Below, piece by piece: positions 1 through 7,373 of a DNA stretch of 64,000 nt. The position numbers and the translations under genes were made by a program. The number at the start of each line of letters is the position of its first letter. Position 1 is the stretch's first letter. The notes beneath the pieces were generated by a model. The model ran no database searches and was not told where the DNA came from. It worked only from the letters and a program-made list of their open reading frames with translations. This DNA is from Mycobacterium intracellulare ATCC 13950 (GTDB taxonomy: Bacteria; Actinomycetota; Actinomycetes; Mycobacteriales; Mycobacteriaceae): contig NC_016946.1 of the NCBI RefSeq assembly GCF_000277125.1, positions 3,658,001 to 3,722,000 on the forward strand, in the 5' to 3' direction.

Positions 1-1
1 C

Positions 2-529
2 GCGCACTGGCGCCTGGGCGATGCGTGCGAGTTGACGCTGCTGGAATCGGTGCACATGCAGGAGTTCGACGTGGTGGTGGCCGCCACCGGCGATGACAAG
101 GCCAACGTCGTGCTAAGCCTCTTGGCCAAAACCGAATTCGCGGTGCCCCGGGTGGTGGCCCGGGTCAACGACCCGCGCAACGAGTGGCTGTTCACCGACG
201 CCTGGGGCGTCGACGTCGCGGTGTCGACACCGCGCATGCTGGCGTCGCTCATCGAGGAGGCCGTCGCCGTCGGCGATCTGGTGCGGCTGATGGAGTTCCG
301 CAAGGGGCAGGCCAACCTCGTCGAGATCACCCTGCCCGATGACACGCCGTGGGGCGGCAAGCCGGTGCGCAAACTGCAGCTGCCGCGCGACACCTCGCTG
401 GTGACGATCCTGCGCGGCCCGCGGGTCATCGTGCCCGAGGAGGACGAGCCGCTCGAAGGCGGCGACGAGCTGCTGTTCGTCGCCGTCGCCGAGGCCGAAG
501 AGGACCTGCAGAAGCTGCTGTTGGGCTAG
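2..529 (+). CDS. ceoC: TrkA-family K+ uptake regulatory protein, 5'-truncated by window edge
   Basis: This is the C-terminal 175 residues of a cytosolic RCK (regulator of K+ conductance) protein; the frame is open to base 2, so the true start lies outside the window. The end of the RCK-N Rossmann fold is visible (VVVAATGDDKANVV, then a segment where NAD-linked strands would lie), followed by an RCK-C domain (LVEITLPDDTPWGGKPV). Such proteins gate Trk-type K+ transporters. Position immediately before a DUF3159 gene matches the ceoB-ceoC locus (Rv2691-Rv2692) of M. tuberculosis, and this copy fits the second gene. Its stop overlaps the stop of the convergent DUF3159 gene by 4 bp. Symbol assigned by synteny and family. 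Confidence 0.85.
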   Translation, partial: AHWRLGDACELTLLESVHMQEFDVVVAATGDDKANVVLSLLAKTEFAVPRVVARVNDPRNEWLFTDAWGVDVAVSTPRMLASLIEEAVAVGDLVRLMEFRKGQANLVEITLPDDTPWGGKPVRKLQLPRDTSLVTILRGPRVIVPEEDEPLEGGDELLFVAVAEAEEDLQKLLLG

Positions 530-1233
530 TCGCCGACGCTACGGGGTGCCAGCTCGGCGCCCGCCGCGATGGCCCGTTGCGCCGACTTGATCGCCGCGTA
601 GGTCGCCAGCGCGGCCAGCACGGTCAGTGGCCAGCCCATCCCGATCCGCGCGGCCGCCAGCCACCCGGTCCGATCGGCGTCGTAGAGCAGCCCCTGGACC
701 ACGAAGCGGGAGGTGAACACCAGTACCCAGCCCAGTGAGGCGATGTCGAACGCAAGGACGGCCCTTGGAACGCTGCGCCAGCCGTCCCCGCGGCCGGTGG
801 CCCAGCTCCACGCGTAGCCCACCAGCGGCCGGCGGATCGCCACCGACGCCGCGACCACCACCGCCCACACCAGCGACATCCAGATGCCCAGCAGGAAATA
901 GCCCTTGGACTCCCCCAGCACGTAGGCGATCAGCGCGCACAGCGCCACGCCGAAGAACCCGGACAACGCCGGTTGTGGGGAATCCCGCCGGATCAGCCGC
1001 CACAGCAAGACCAGCGCGGCCACCCCCAGCGCGGCCGCGATCGCCGGGACCAGTCCCGACACGCTCGAGACGATCACGAAGACGACCACCGGGAGCGACG
1101 AGTAGATGACGCCACTGACGCCGCCTGCCTGCGCCAGCAGGCGCTCGGGGCTGATGCGACTAGTGGTTTGTTCCGATGAGCCCGGCTCCCGGGCGGGCGG
1201 GGTGGCCCCGCCCAATCCTTCCGGGACGGTCAC
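526..1233 (-). CDS. DUF3159 integral membrane protein
   Basis: A 235-residue polytopic membrane protein of unknown function, restricted as far as known to actinobacteria (Rv2693c-like). After a polar N-terminus of about 45 residues it has a series of hydrophobic helices, including SSLPVVVFVIVSSVSGLV, a following Ala/Leu helix, and GYFLLGIWMSLVWAVVVAASV, ending with LTVLAALATYAAIKSAQ. The start is the GTG at 1233, because it overlaps the TGA of the upstream OB-fold gene as GTGA, which implies translational coupling; the open frame further upstream runs inside that gene. Role not known; K+ homeostasis is only a guess from the neighbour. Confidence 0.85.
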   Translation of the reverse strand: MTVPEGLGGATPPAREPGSSEQTTSRISPERLLAQAGGVSGVIYSSLPVVVFVIVSSVSGLVPAIAAALGVAALVLLWRLIRRDSPQPALSGFFGVALCALIAYVLGESKGYFLLGIWMSLVWAVVVAASVAIRRPLVGYAWSWATGRGDGWRSVPRAVLAFDIASLGWVLVFTSRFVVQGLLYDADRTGWLAAARIGMGWPLTVLAALATYAAIKSAQRAIAAGAELAPRSVGD

Positions 1234-1598
1234 CGTTGAATTTCGTAGTGCGGGTTGTAGATCGCCTTGGTTCCGTTCTCGAGCTTGCCGAGGCGGCCCC
1301 GCACGCGCAGGGTCCGGCCCGAGTCGATGCCCGGGATGCGGCGCTGGCCCAGCCACACGAGCGTGACGGTGTCGCTGCCGTCGAACAATTCCGCGCGAAC
1401 CCCGCCGGCGCAGGCCCTGCCGTTGCATTCCACGCTGCGTAGCGTGCCGACCATCGTGACCTCCTGGCCACGTTCGCAATCGATAGCCCGTTGCGCGCCG
1501 GTGCTGGCGACTTCGTCGGACAGTTCCTCAGAGTCGCGTTGCTCCGGATCCTCCGTCAACCGACGGGTCAGCCGGCGCAGATACCCTTGGGCCCCCAT
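1230..1598 (-). CDS. OB-fold nucleic-acid-binding domain protein
   Basis: A 122-residue cytosolic protein (Rv2694c-like). The N-terminus is basic (YLRRLTRRLTED), followed by an OB-fold-type beta barrel from about residue 45: EVTMVGTLRSVEC, a strand ending VTLVWLGQRRIPGI, then LRVRGRLGKLENG. OB folds of this type resemble the tRNA-anticodon/RecG wedge class, so nucleic acid binding is likely, but the substrate is unknown. The ATG at 1598 is preferred over an in-frame start 17 codons upstream because a clear AGGAG lies 5 bp before it, and the resulting length equals the family's usual length. It heads a two-gene unit with the DUF3159 gene through a GTGA overlap. Confidence 0.85.
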   Translation of the reverse strand: MGAQGYLRRLTRRLTEDPEQRDSEELSDEVASTGAQRAIDCERGQEVTMVGTLRSVECNGRACAGGVRAELFDGSDTVTLVWLGQRRIPGIDSGRTLRVRGRLGKLENGTKAIYNPHYEIQR

Positions 1599-1714
1599 GG
1601 CCACTCCTGACGATAAAAGCTTCGATGCTTCCTCTATGCCAACGGACACCGTAGACCTCTTGGTTCCCCAGCGCCAACCGACTCAAACGTGATGTTGGAC
1701 CGCAGGTCAACGCC

Positions 1715-2431
1715 GTGCACTATCGAGGGGTGGTGGTCGATCTGAACGGTGTGACGACCGTGTTATTGCCCGGAACCGGCTCCGACGACGACTACGTTCA
1801 GCGGGCGTTTTCGGGCCCGCTGGCCCACGTCGGCGCGGTATTGGTGAACCCGCCGCCGCGTCCCGACCGGCTGATCGACGGCTACCTGGCGGCGCTGGAT
1901 GCCGCGGCGTGCGAAGGTCCGATCGCCGTCGGCGGCGTGTCGATCGGCGCGGCGGTCGCGGCGGCCTGGGCGCTGGCCCATCCGGACCGGACGGTCGCGG
2001 TGCTGGCCGCGCTGCCGGCGTGGGCGGGGGCGCCCGGTGAGGCGCCGGCCGCCCTCGCGGCGCGGTACTCGGCCTCCCGGCTGCGCGCCGACGGCCTGGC
2101 GGCGACGACGACCCAGATGCGGGCGTCCAGCCCCCCGTGGCTGGCCGACGAGCTGACCCGCTCCTGGGGCGCCCAGTGGCCGCACCTTCCGGACGCCATG
2201 GAGGAGGCGGCCGCCTACGTCGCGCCGAGCTGCGACGAGCTGGCCGGGCTGGCCGCGCCGCTGGCGGTGGCGGCCGCGGTCGACGATCCGATCCATCCGC
2301 TGCAGGCCGGCCTCGACTGGGTCGCCGCGGCGCCGCGCGCGGCGCTGCGCACGGTGACGCTGGATCAGATCGGCGCGGATCCCGCCGCCCTGGGCGCGGC
2401 CTGCCTGGCGGCGCTGGCCGAGCTGGGCTAG
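1715..2431 (+). CDS. Alpha/beta-hydrolase-like conserved protein (Rv2695-like)
   Basis: A 238-residue alanine-rich cytosolic protein of unknown function. The order of secondary structure looks like an alpha/beta hydrolase: early strand TVLLPGTGSDDDYVQRAF, a nucleophile-elbow-like GGVSIGAAVAAAWALA near residue 75, and a late acid segment AAAVDDPIHPLQAG near residue 190. The elbow reads G-V-S-I-G, which fits a GxSxG serine nucleophile, and D-P-I-H could supply the acid and base. The GTG at 1715 has only a weak AGGT upstream. It converges on the DUF3710 gene with 8 bp between stops. Substrate unknown. Confidence 0.8.
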   Translation: MHYRGVVVDLNGVTTVLLPGTGSDDDYVQRAFSGPLAHVGAVLVNPPPRPDRLIDGYLAALDAAACEGPIAVGGVSIGAAVAAAWALAHPDRTVAVLAALPAWAGAPGEAPAALAARYSASRLRADGLAATTTQMRASSPPWLADELTRSWGAQWPHLPDAMEEAAAYVAPSCDELAGLAAPLAVAAAVDDPIHPLQAGLDWVAAAPRAALRTVTLDQIGADPAALGAACLAALAELG

Positions 2432-2439
2432 CCGGGGTC

Positions 2440-3213
2440 TCAGCCGCCGGTGGTGGTGCGCAGCTGTTGCATCGCCGACCCGTCGGCGCTGCGGCGCGCG
2501 GCCGGCTGGTCGGCGGGGGCCTGCTGGTCCTCGGATTGCTGCGCATCCGCTTGTTGGGCGGCCTGTTGCGCCGCGGCGGCTTCGCGCAGCTGTTGCGCCA
2601 TCGGCTCGGGCAGCTGCACGGCCAGCGGTGTGCGCACCGGCAGGGGCGTGTCGCCGCGCCGAACCACGGTGTCGGCCAACGCCGCTCGCGCCTCCTGCTC
2701 GAGCGCCTCCATCGTCTCGTGGGCGCCGTTGATGACGCAGCGGATCATCCAGCGGTAGCCGTCGACGCCGATGAAGCGCACCACGCCGGTGGCGGTGCCG
2801 ACCACCTCGCGCCCCCACGGCCCGTCCTTGATGCTGACCTGGGCGGAGTCGTTGCGCAGCGACTCGGCGAGCTCGCCGGCCACCTCACGCCACAGCCCAC
2901 CCGTCTTGGGCGCCGCGTAGGCGGCGATGGTGAAACGACCGTTGGGCGTAACGACCCAGACCGCGCTCGGGACACCGGTTTCGGTCAACTCGACCTGCAG
3001 CTGGCCGGCCTCGGGCATGGGGATCAGCACCGAGCCCAGGTCGAGCCGGGCCAGCTCGGCGACGGCGGGATCGTCGAAGTCCTCGATGTCGAACGGGCCC
3101 TCGAGTTCCTCGGCGGCGGGCTCGTCGGCGCCCGGCGTCACGGCCTCGTCCGCCCGGGCGTCCGCGGCCGAAGCGCTGTCGTCCTTGCGTGAGCGTTTAC
3201 CGAATGCAGCCAT
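2440..3213 (-). CDS. DUF3710 family protein
   Basis: A 257-residue protein of the actinobacterial DUF3710 family (Rv2696c-like), directly downstream of dut on the same strand. The first 55 residues are acidic and low complexity (PGADEPAAEELEGPFDIEDF), followed by a conserved core with LDLGSVLIPMPEAGQLQVEL and VVTPNGRFTIAAYAAPKT, and then a Gln/Ala-rich tail (QQLREAAAAQQAAQQADAQQ). No enzyme motif or membrane segment is visible. The ATG at 3213 follows an AAGGAG that sits inside a short leader repeat at about 3215-3255. Likely co-transcribed with dut (43 bp gap). Function unknown. Confidence 0.85.
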   Translation of the reverse strand: MAAFGKRSRKDDSASAADARADEAVTPGADEPAAEELEGPFDIEDFDDPAVAELARLDLGSVLIPMPEAGQLQVELTETGVPSAVWVVTPNGRFTIAAYAAPKTGGLWREVAGELAESLRNDSAQVSIKDGPWGREVVGTATGVVRFIGVDGYRWMIRCVINGAHETMEALEQEARAALADTVVRRGDTPLPVRTPLAVQLPEPMAQQLREAAAAQQAAQQADAQQSEDQQAPADQPAARRSADGSAMQQLRTTTGG

Positions 3214-3214
3214 C

Positions 3215-3255
3215 AGCGCCGCTCCTTTTCATCGCTTCGCCCTGCTCGCCGGCGC
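3215..3255. repeat. Short leader repeat carrying a ribosome binding site, copy 1
   Basis: This intergenic stretch between dut and the DUF3710 gene matches the stretch at 56974-57015 upstream of dfrA: on the + strand both contain AGCGCCGCTCCT, then CATCGCTTCGC, then CTGC and a GC-rich end. Read on the minus strand it contains AAGGAGCGGCGCTG directly before the DUF3710 ATG, so the repeat supplies the Shine-Dalgarno sequence. Copy 1 has a two-base insertion relative to copy 2. Confidence 0.6.
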
Positions 3256-3256
3256 A

Positions 3257-3721
3257 TCACAGACTCGCGTGTCCGCCGGAGGAACCGTGACCACCGTCGC
3301 CACGGGACGTTTCGGCCAGCCCGGCCTCGTCGAACGACGACACCTCGACCAGCTCCACCAACTCGACCCGCTGCACCAGCAGCTGGGCGATGCGGTCGCC
3401 GCGATGCACCACGATCGGCTCGGCCGGATCGAGGTTGATCAGCGCGACCTTGATCTCGCCGCGGTAGCCCGCGTCGATGGTACCGGGACTGTTGACGATC
3501 GAAAGCCCAACGCGCGCAGCCAATCCCGACCGAGGATGGACCAGCCCGACCATGCCGAACGGGATGGCGACCGCCACGCCCGTGCGCACCAGGGCGCGCC
3601 GCCCGGGCTCGAGCTTGACGTCCTCGGCGCTGTAGAGATCGATCCCGGCGTCGCCTTCGTGGGCGCGGGCGGGCAGCGGAAGCTCGGGGTCAAGGCGGAC
3701 GATGGCCAGACTGGTCGACAC
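3257..3721 (-). CDS. dut: Deoxyuridine 5'-triphosphate nucleotidohydrolase (dUTPase)
   Basis: Homotrimeric dUTPase, 154 residues, hydrolysing dUTP to dUMP and PPi; it keeps uracil out of DNA and feeds dUMP to thymidylate synthesis (thyX and thyA are also in this window). Conserved motifs are visible: motif 1 [12 protein letters not shown], motif 2 [11 protein letters not shown], motif 3 [17 protein letters not shown] with the catalytic Asp and substrate-stacking Tyr, motif 4 RGDRIAQLL, and the flexible C-terminal motif 5 [18 protein letters not shown]. The GTG at 3721 gives the family length. It is divergent from, and overlaps the promoter of, the DUF3093 gene, whose start is 25 bp away. Confidence 0.97.
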   Translation of the reverse strand: MSTSLAIVRLDPELPLPARAHEGDAGIDLYSAEDVKLEPGRRALVRTGVAVAIPFGMVGLVHPRSGLAARVGLSIVNSPGTIDAGYRGEIKVALINLDPAEPIVVHRGDRIAQLLVQRVELVELVEVSSFDEAGLAETSRGDGGHGSSGGHASL

Positions 3722-3733
3722 GGGGCCACAGAC

Positions 3734-3739
3734 TACCCT
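3734..3739 (+). promoter_or_regulatory. -10 box (TACCCT) giving a probably leaderless start
   Basis: TACCCT fits TANNNT and ends 7 bp before the GTG at 3747, so transcription would begin at or next to the start codon. No Shine-Dalgarno sequence is present. The box lies inside the 5' end region of the divergent dut gene. Confidence 0.5.
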
Positions 3740-3746
3740 TGACTGC

Positions 3747-4232
3747 GTGTCCGACACCCGCGTCGCGCCGCACAACGTGCGGTATCGCGAACGATTGTGG
3801 GTTCCGTGGTGGTGGTGGCCACCGGCCCTCGCGCTCGCCGGCATCCTCGCGTTCGAGTTCAACATGGGCGTCACCCGCCACTCCTCGTGGTGGCCGTACG
3901 CGGCACTGTTCGCGGTGGCGGCCGCGGCGCTGTTGTGGCTGGGGCGCGTCGAGATCCGGGTCACCGCCAACCCCTGCGCGCCGGGGGAAGTGGAACTGTG
4001 GGCGGGCCCCGCGCACCTGCCGGTCACCGCGATCGCCCGGTCCGCACAGGTAGCGCCCTCGGCCAAATCCGCCGCGTTGGGCCGCCAGCTCGACCCGGCG
4101 GCCTACGTGCTGCACAGGGCGTGGGTGGCGCCGATGATCCTGATCGTCCTCGACGACCCGGACGACCCGACGCCGTACTGGCTGGTGAGTTGCCGTCACC
4201 CGGAACGGGTGCTGTCGGCCCTGACAACGTAG
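3747..4232 (+). CDS. DUF3093 membrane protein
   Basis: A 161-residue membrane protein (Rv2698-like, DUF3093). Two N-terminal hydrophobic segments are visible: a Trp-rich one, [19 protein letters not shown], at about residues 18-36, and [19 protein letters not shown] at about residues 47-65. A soluble domain follows with [19 protein letters not shown] and a C-terminal [17 protein letters not shown]. The GTG at 3747 is chosen because a TACCCT box ends 7 bp upstream, typical of leaderless mycobacterial genes, and the length equals that of the M. tuberculosis protein; an upstream ATG frame overlaps dut coding sequence. Function unknown. Confidence 0.85.
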   Translation: MSDTRVAPHNVRYRERLWVPWWWWPPALALAGILAFEFNMGVTRHSSWWPYAALFAVAAAALLWLGRVEIRVTANPCAPGEVELWAGPAHLPVTAIARSAQVAPSAKSAALGRQLDPAAYVLHRAWVAPMILIVLDDPDDPTPYWLVSCRHPERVLSALTT

Positions 4233-4241
4233 CGGCAGCTA

Positions 4242-4544
4242 TCAGGCCGCGCAGTCGGTACAGATCATCACGCCGTTCTTCTCGCTGGCCAGCCGACTGC
4301 GGTGTTGCACCAGAAAGCAACTCGAGCAGGTGAACTCGTCAGCCTGCTTCGGAACGACACGGACCGAAAGTTCTTCACCGGACAGGTCGGCGCCGGGCAG
4401 TTCGAAATTCTCAGCGGATTCAGATTCGTCGACATCGACGACGGCCGAGGCCGCCTCGTTCCGTCGCGCTTTGAGCTCCTCCAGCGAGTCCTCCGAAACG
4501 TCGTCCGTCTCGGTGCGCCGTGGAGCGTCATAATCGGTAGGCAT
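4242..4544 (-). CDS. DUF4193 zinc-ribbon-like protein
   Basis: A 100-residue acidic cytosolic protein of the DUF4193 family (Rv2699c-like). The N-terminal half is charged (SEDSLEELKARRNEAAS); the C-terminus carries CSSC and CTDC pairs 23 residues apart, a plausible zinc knuckle reminiscent of RNA polymerase-binding or ribosome-associated small proteins. The ATG at 4544 follows an AGGGGAATAGAT leader. It is transcribed away from cei, and the shared 205-bp intergenic region holds a CRP-type palindrome at 4670-4685. Function not established. Confidence 0.88.
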   Translation of the reverse strand: MPTDYDAPRRTETDDVSEDSLEELKARRNEAASAVVDVDESESAENFELPGADLSGEELSVRVVPKQADEFTCSSCFLVQHRSRLASEKNGVMICTDCAA

Positions 4545-4669
4545 ATCTATTCCCCTGCCCTATTGCCTCTGCTTGCCTCTGCATGCCCTCGTAAATCTCA
4601 AGCATCGCTTTGTACCAGCGTCGAACGCATCCACCAAATGATTCGTGCCCGTATCGCGGCCCATTAAGG

Positions 4670-4685
4670 TGTGATTTACCTCACA
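4670..4685. promoter_or_regulatory. CRP-type operator (TGTGA-N6-TCACA)
   Basis: TGTGATTTACCTCACA is a perfect match to the cAMP receptor protein consensus arms. It sits between the divergent DUF4193 gene (start 4544) and cei (start 4750). Its centre is about 72 bp upstream of the predicted cei transcription start, a spacing used by class I activators, and about 130 bp upstream of the DUF4193 start. Confidence 0.75.
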
Positions 4686-4713
4686 CACCCATTTTCATCC
4701 TTGCGCTCGCTTC

Positions 4714-4743
4714 TGAACAGTGGGTTTGGGGTGCGACTAGAGT
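4714..4743 (+). promoter_or_regulatory. Predicted cei promoter (TGAACA-18-TAGAGT), leaderless
   Basis: A TGAACA hexamer at 4714-4719 is followed after 18 bp by TAGAGT at 4738-4743. The -10 ends 6 bp before the GTG at 4750, so the transcript probably starts on the start codon. The CRP palindrome lies just upstream. Confidence 0.5.
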
Positions 4744-4749
4744 GCAGCT

Positions 4750-5400
4750 GTGGTCACGCAAATCACCGAGGGTACAGCTTTTGACAAGCATGGTCGGCCC
4801 TTCCGGCGGCGCAACCCCAAGCCCGCGATCGTCGTGGTGATTTTGCTCGCAGTGGCCACCGCGGTCGTCTGGACCGTGGCGCTGACCCGGCCCGCCAAGG
4901 TGCACGAGGCGGTGGTGTGCAATCCCCCGCCGCAGGCGACCGGTTCGGCGTCGGCGCAGCTCGGTGAGCAGGTGTCGCGCAGCGCCATGATGGACGTCGC
5001 GCCCGCCAAACTCGCCGACACCAAGGTCCGCGTCCTCAACGCCAGCGGCCGGGGCGGGCAGGCCGGCGACGTCGCCGGGGCGATGAAAGACCTCGGCTTC
5101 GCGCAGCCGACCGCCGCCAACGACCCGCTCTACGCCGGCACCCGGCTCGCCTGCCAAGGCCAAATCCGTTTCGGCACCGCCGGACAGGCCACCGCCGCGG
5201 CGGTGTGGCTGGTGGCGCCGTGCACCGAACTGTTCAACGACAGCCGCGCCGACGACTCCGTCGACCTCGCCTTGGGAACCGACTTCAGCGCGTTGGCCCA
5301 CAACGACGACATCGACGCCGTGCTCGCCACCCTGCGGCCCGGCGCGACCGAGCCGTCAGATCCCACGCTGCTGGCCAAGATTCACGCCAGCAGCTGCTGA
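4750..5400 (+). CDS. cei: Envelope integrity protein Cei, LytR_C domain
   Basis: A 216-residue membrane-anchored protein matching Rv2700 (Cei, cell envelope integrity). A short cytosolic N-terminus (FRRRNPKPA) precedes one transmembrane helix, IVVVILLAVATAVVWTVAL, at about residues 27-45. The extracytoplasmic part has a Cys pair candidate (VCNPPPQ and RLACQG) and a LytR C-terminal-type domain, TKVRVLNASGRGGQAGDVA, at about residues 94-112, a fold linked to envelope polymer handling. Loss of the M. tuberculosis homologue is reported to weaken the envelope. The GTG at 4750 is preferred because a TAGAGT box ends 6 bp before it. It is probably CRP-controlled and converges on suhB with 5 bp between stops. 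Confidence 0.88.
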   Translation: MVTQITEGTAFDKHGRPFRRRNPKPAIVVVILLAVATAVVWTVALTRPAKVHEAVVCNPPPQATGSASAQLGEQVSRSAMMDVAPAKLADTKVRVLNASGRGGQAGDVAGAMKDLGFAQPTAANDPLYAGTRLACQGQIRFGTAGQATAAAVWLVAPCTELFNDSRADDSVDLALGTDFSALAHNDDIDAVLATLRPGATEPSDPTLLAKIHASSC

Positions 5401-5405
5401 GGCGC

Positions 5406-6284
5406 TCAATCCAGGATCGGATCCAGGCCGTTGAACCGCTCCAGGACGGCCAGCAGCTCGTCGGCGATCCCGGGGGCGGCGGCCAGCACCAATCCCGCCC
5501 CGGTGGCGTCGTGCGCCGGCAGCACCACCCGGGCCCCCGCCTCGGCGGCGATCAGCGCGCCCGCGGCGCGGTCCCACACCTTCAGGCCGTGCTCGTAGTA
5601 GGCGTCCAGCCGGCCCGAGGCCACCATGCACAGATCCAGCGCCGCCGAGCCGATGCGGCGAACGTCGCGGACCACCGGCAGCATGCGCGCCAACAACGCC
5701 GCCTGCGCCGCGCGGCGCTGCCGCGAATAGCCGAAACCGGTGCCCAGCAACGCCATTGACACGTCCTCGACCGCCGCGCACTGCAAGGGCTGAGTCCCTT
5801 GGCCGTCGCTGACGTGCGCGCCGAGGCCGCTGGCCGCCGAGTACACCCGGTCGGCGACGACGTCGGCGACCGCCCCGGCCACCGACTCGCCGTTGACCTG
5901 CGCGGCGACCGACACCGCGTAGGCGGGAACGCCGTAAACGAAATTCACTGTGCCGTCGATGGGATCGAGCACCCAGGTCACCGATCCGGGCGGGGTGCCC
6001 GCCGGGTCGGTCGGTCCGCCGCCCTCCTCGCCGAGAATGGGGTCCCCAGGCCGCAATTCGGCCAGCCGGTCCCGCAACAGGCGCTCGGTCTCGGTGTCGA
6101 CCACCGTCACCGGATCGGTCGGGGTGCTCTTGGTCCGCACCGCGCCGCTGTCGGGGCCTGTCACGCCGGCCGGCTCGGCGCCGAATACCTCGGCGCGCCG
6201 GCGCCGCACGAACGCGGCGGCCTCCGTGGCCACGGTTTCGGCCACTGAACGCAGCCGCACGAGCTCGTCATCGGATTGGATCAC
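5406..6284 (-). CDS. suhB: Inositol-1-monophosphatase family protein
   Basis: A 292-residue Mg2+-dependent phosphatase of the inositol monophosphatase family. Metal-site motifs are visible in order: EEGG near residue 85, then WVLDPIDGTVNFVYG near residue 105 (the DPIDGT signature), and the late WDRAAGALIAAEAGARV near residue 225. The product would supply inositol for phosphatidylinositol, lipomannan and mycothiol, although substrate choice between inositol phosphate and other sugar phosphates cannot be read from sequence. The start is a GTG at 6284. It is divergent from ppgK (102 bp apart). Symbol follows the Rv2701c homologue. Confidence 0.92.
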   Translation of the reverse strand: MIQSDDELVRLRSVAETVATEAAAFVRRRRAEVFGAEPAGVTGPDSGAVRTKSTPTDPVTVVDTETERLLRDRLAELRPGDPILGEEGGGPTDPAGTPPGSVTWVLDPIDGTVNFVYGVPAYAVSVAAQVNGESVAGAVADVVADRVYSAASGLGAHVSDGQGTQPLQCAAVEDVSMALLGTGFGYSRQRRAAQAALLARMLPVVRDVRRIGSAALDLCMVASGRLDAYYEHGLKVWDRAAGALIAAEAGARVVLPAHDATGAGLVLAAAPGIADELLAVLERFNGLDPILD

Positions 6285-6386
6285 CGGTCTATCGCATCAC
6301 AGTCGGCGCGGGCGCGCAGACACCGCGGGCTGCCGGCGTCGCGGCGTTAAGGTGAGCGGACAGCCCCGTCACGCCGAGGAGATTCG

Positions 6387-7196
6387 ATGACCAGCACCGA
6401 CTCGACCACGGACACGCCCGGCGCAGCACCGGCCGACGGCACACATGAACGCCGCGGCTTCGGCATCGACGTCGGCGGCAGCGGCATCAAGGGCGGCATC
6501 GTCGACATGGACACGGGGTTGTTGATCGGCGAACGGGTCAAACTGCTGACCCCGCAACCCGCGACGCCGTCGGCGGTCGCCAAGACCATCGCCGCGGTCG
6601 TCAACGAATTCGGGTGGACCGGGCCCCTCGGCGTGACCTACCCCGGGGTGGTCACGCACGGTGTGGTGCAAACCGCCGCCAACGTGGACAAGTCCTGGAT
6701 CGGGGTCAACGCCCGCGACATCATCAGCGCCGAGCTGGACGGTCAGGACGTGACGGTCCTCAACGATGCCGACGCGGCCGGGCTGGCCGAGGAGCACTAC
6801 GGGGCGGGCAGGAATCAGACGGGCCTGGTGATTCTCTTGACGTTCGGCACCGGTATCGGCTCGGCGGTCATCCACAACGGCACGCTGATCCCCAACACCG
6901 AATTCGGGCACTTGGAGGTCGGCGGCAAGGAAGCCGAGAAACAAGCCGCCTCCTCGGTGAAGGAAAAGAAGGGCTGGTCCTACGAAAAATGGACCAAACA
7001 CGTCACCGAGGTGCTGGTGAGCATCGAGAACGCGATGTGGCCGGACCTGTTCATCGCCGGGGGCGGGATCAGCCGCAAGGCCGACAAGTGGCTGCCGCTG
7101 CTCGAAAACCGCACCCCGGTGGTGGCCGCGGCCCTGCTCAACACGGCCGGGATCGTCGGCGCGGCGATGGCCGCCACCTCGGACGTGACCCACTGA
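6387..7196 (+). CDS. ppgK: Polyphosphate glucokinase
   Basis: A 269-residue ROK-type glucokinase that phosphorylates glucose with polyphosphate, and also ATP, as donor. Visible motifs are the phosphate-1 loop GIDVGGSGIKGG at about residues 28-39, GVTYPGVV, the phosphate-2 loop ILLTFGTGIGSAV at about 150, and NTEFGHLEVGG, where the ROK family often has a Cys-rich zinc loop that is absent here. The ATG at 6387 follows GAGGAG at 6 bp. It lies between suhB and sigA as in M. tuberculosis (Rv2702). The downstream 177 bp hold the sigA promoter and leader. Confidence 0.95.
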   Translation: MTSTDSTTDTPGAAPADGTHERRGFGIDVGGSGIKGGIVDMDTGLLIGERVKLLTPQPATPSAVAKTIAAVVNEFGWTGPLGVTYPGVVTHGVVQTAANVDKSWIGVNARDIISAELDGQDVTVLNDADAAGLAEEHYGAGRNQTGLVILLTFGTGIGSAVIHNGTLIPNTEFGHLEVGGKEAEKQAASSVKEKKGWSYEKWTKHVTEVLVSIENAMWPDLFIAGGGISRKADKWLPLLENRTPVVAAALLNTAGIVGAAMAATSDVTH

Positions 7197-7234
7197 ATTT
7201 CGCCCGGCACAGCTGTAGTACCGCGCACTGTCGT

Positions 7235-7240
7235 TACAAT
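7235..7240 (+). promoter_or_regulatory. Predicted sigA -10 box (TACAAT)
   Basis: TACAAT is a near-consensus -10 hexamer about 134 bp upstream of the sigA GTG. No convincing -35 is visible, which is common in mycobacterial housekeeping promoters. A start near 7247 would give a leader of about 127 nt. Confidence 0.45.
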
Positions 7241-7265
7241 GGTCTTCGGCGAACGCCCAACCGAT

Positions 7266-7285
7266 AGCGTGCGACTACGCACGCT
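7266..7285 (+). promoter_or_regulatory. Hairpin in the sigA leader
   Basis: AGCGTGC, a 6-nt loop, then GCACGCT form a perfect 7-bp stem within the predicted sigA 5' UTR. No U-run follows, so it is a structured leader rather than a clear terminator. Confidence 0.4.
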
Positions 7286-7373
7286 GATACCAACGCCGAC
7301 ATCGACATAGCAGACACTTTCGGTTAACCATGCCCAATACCCACCGAAGGTGAGCCCAAACGAAGGGGTGTAA

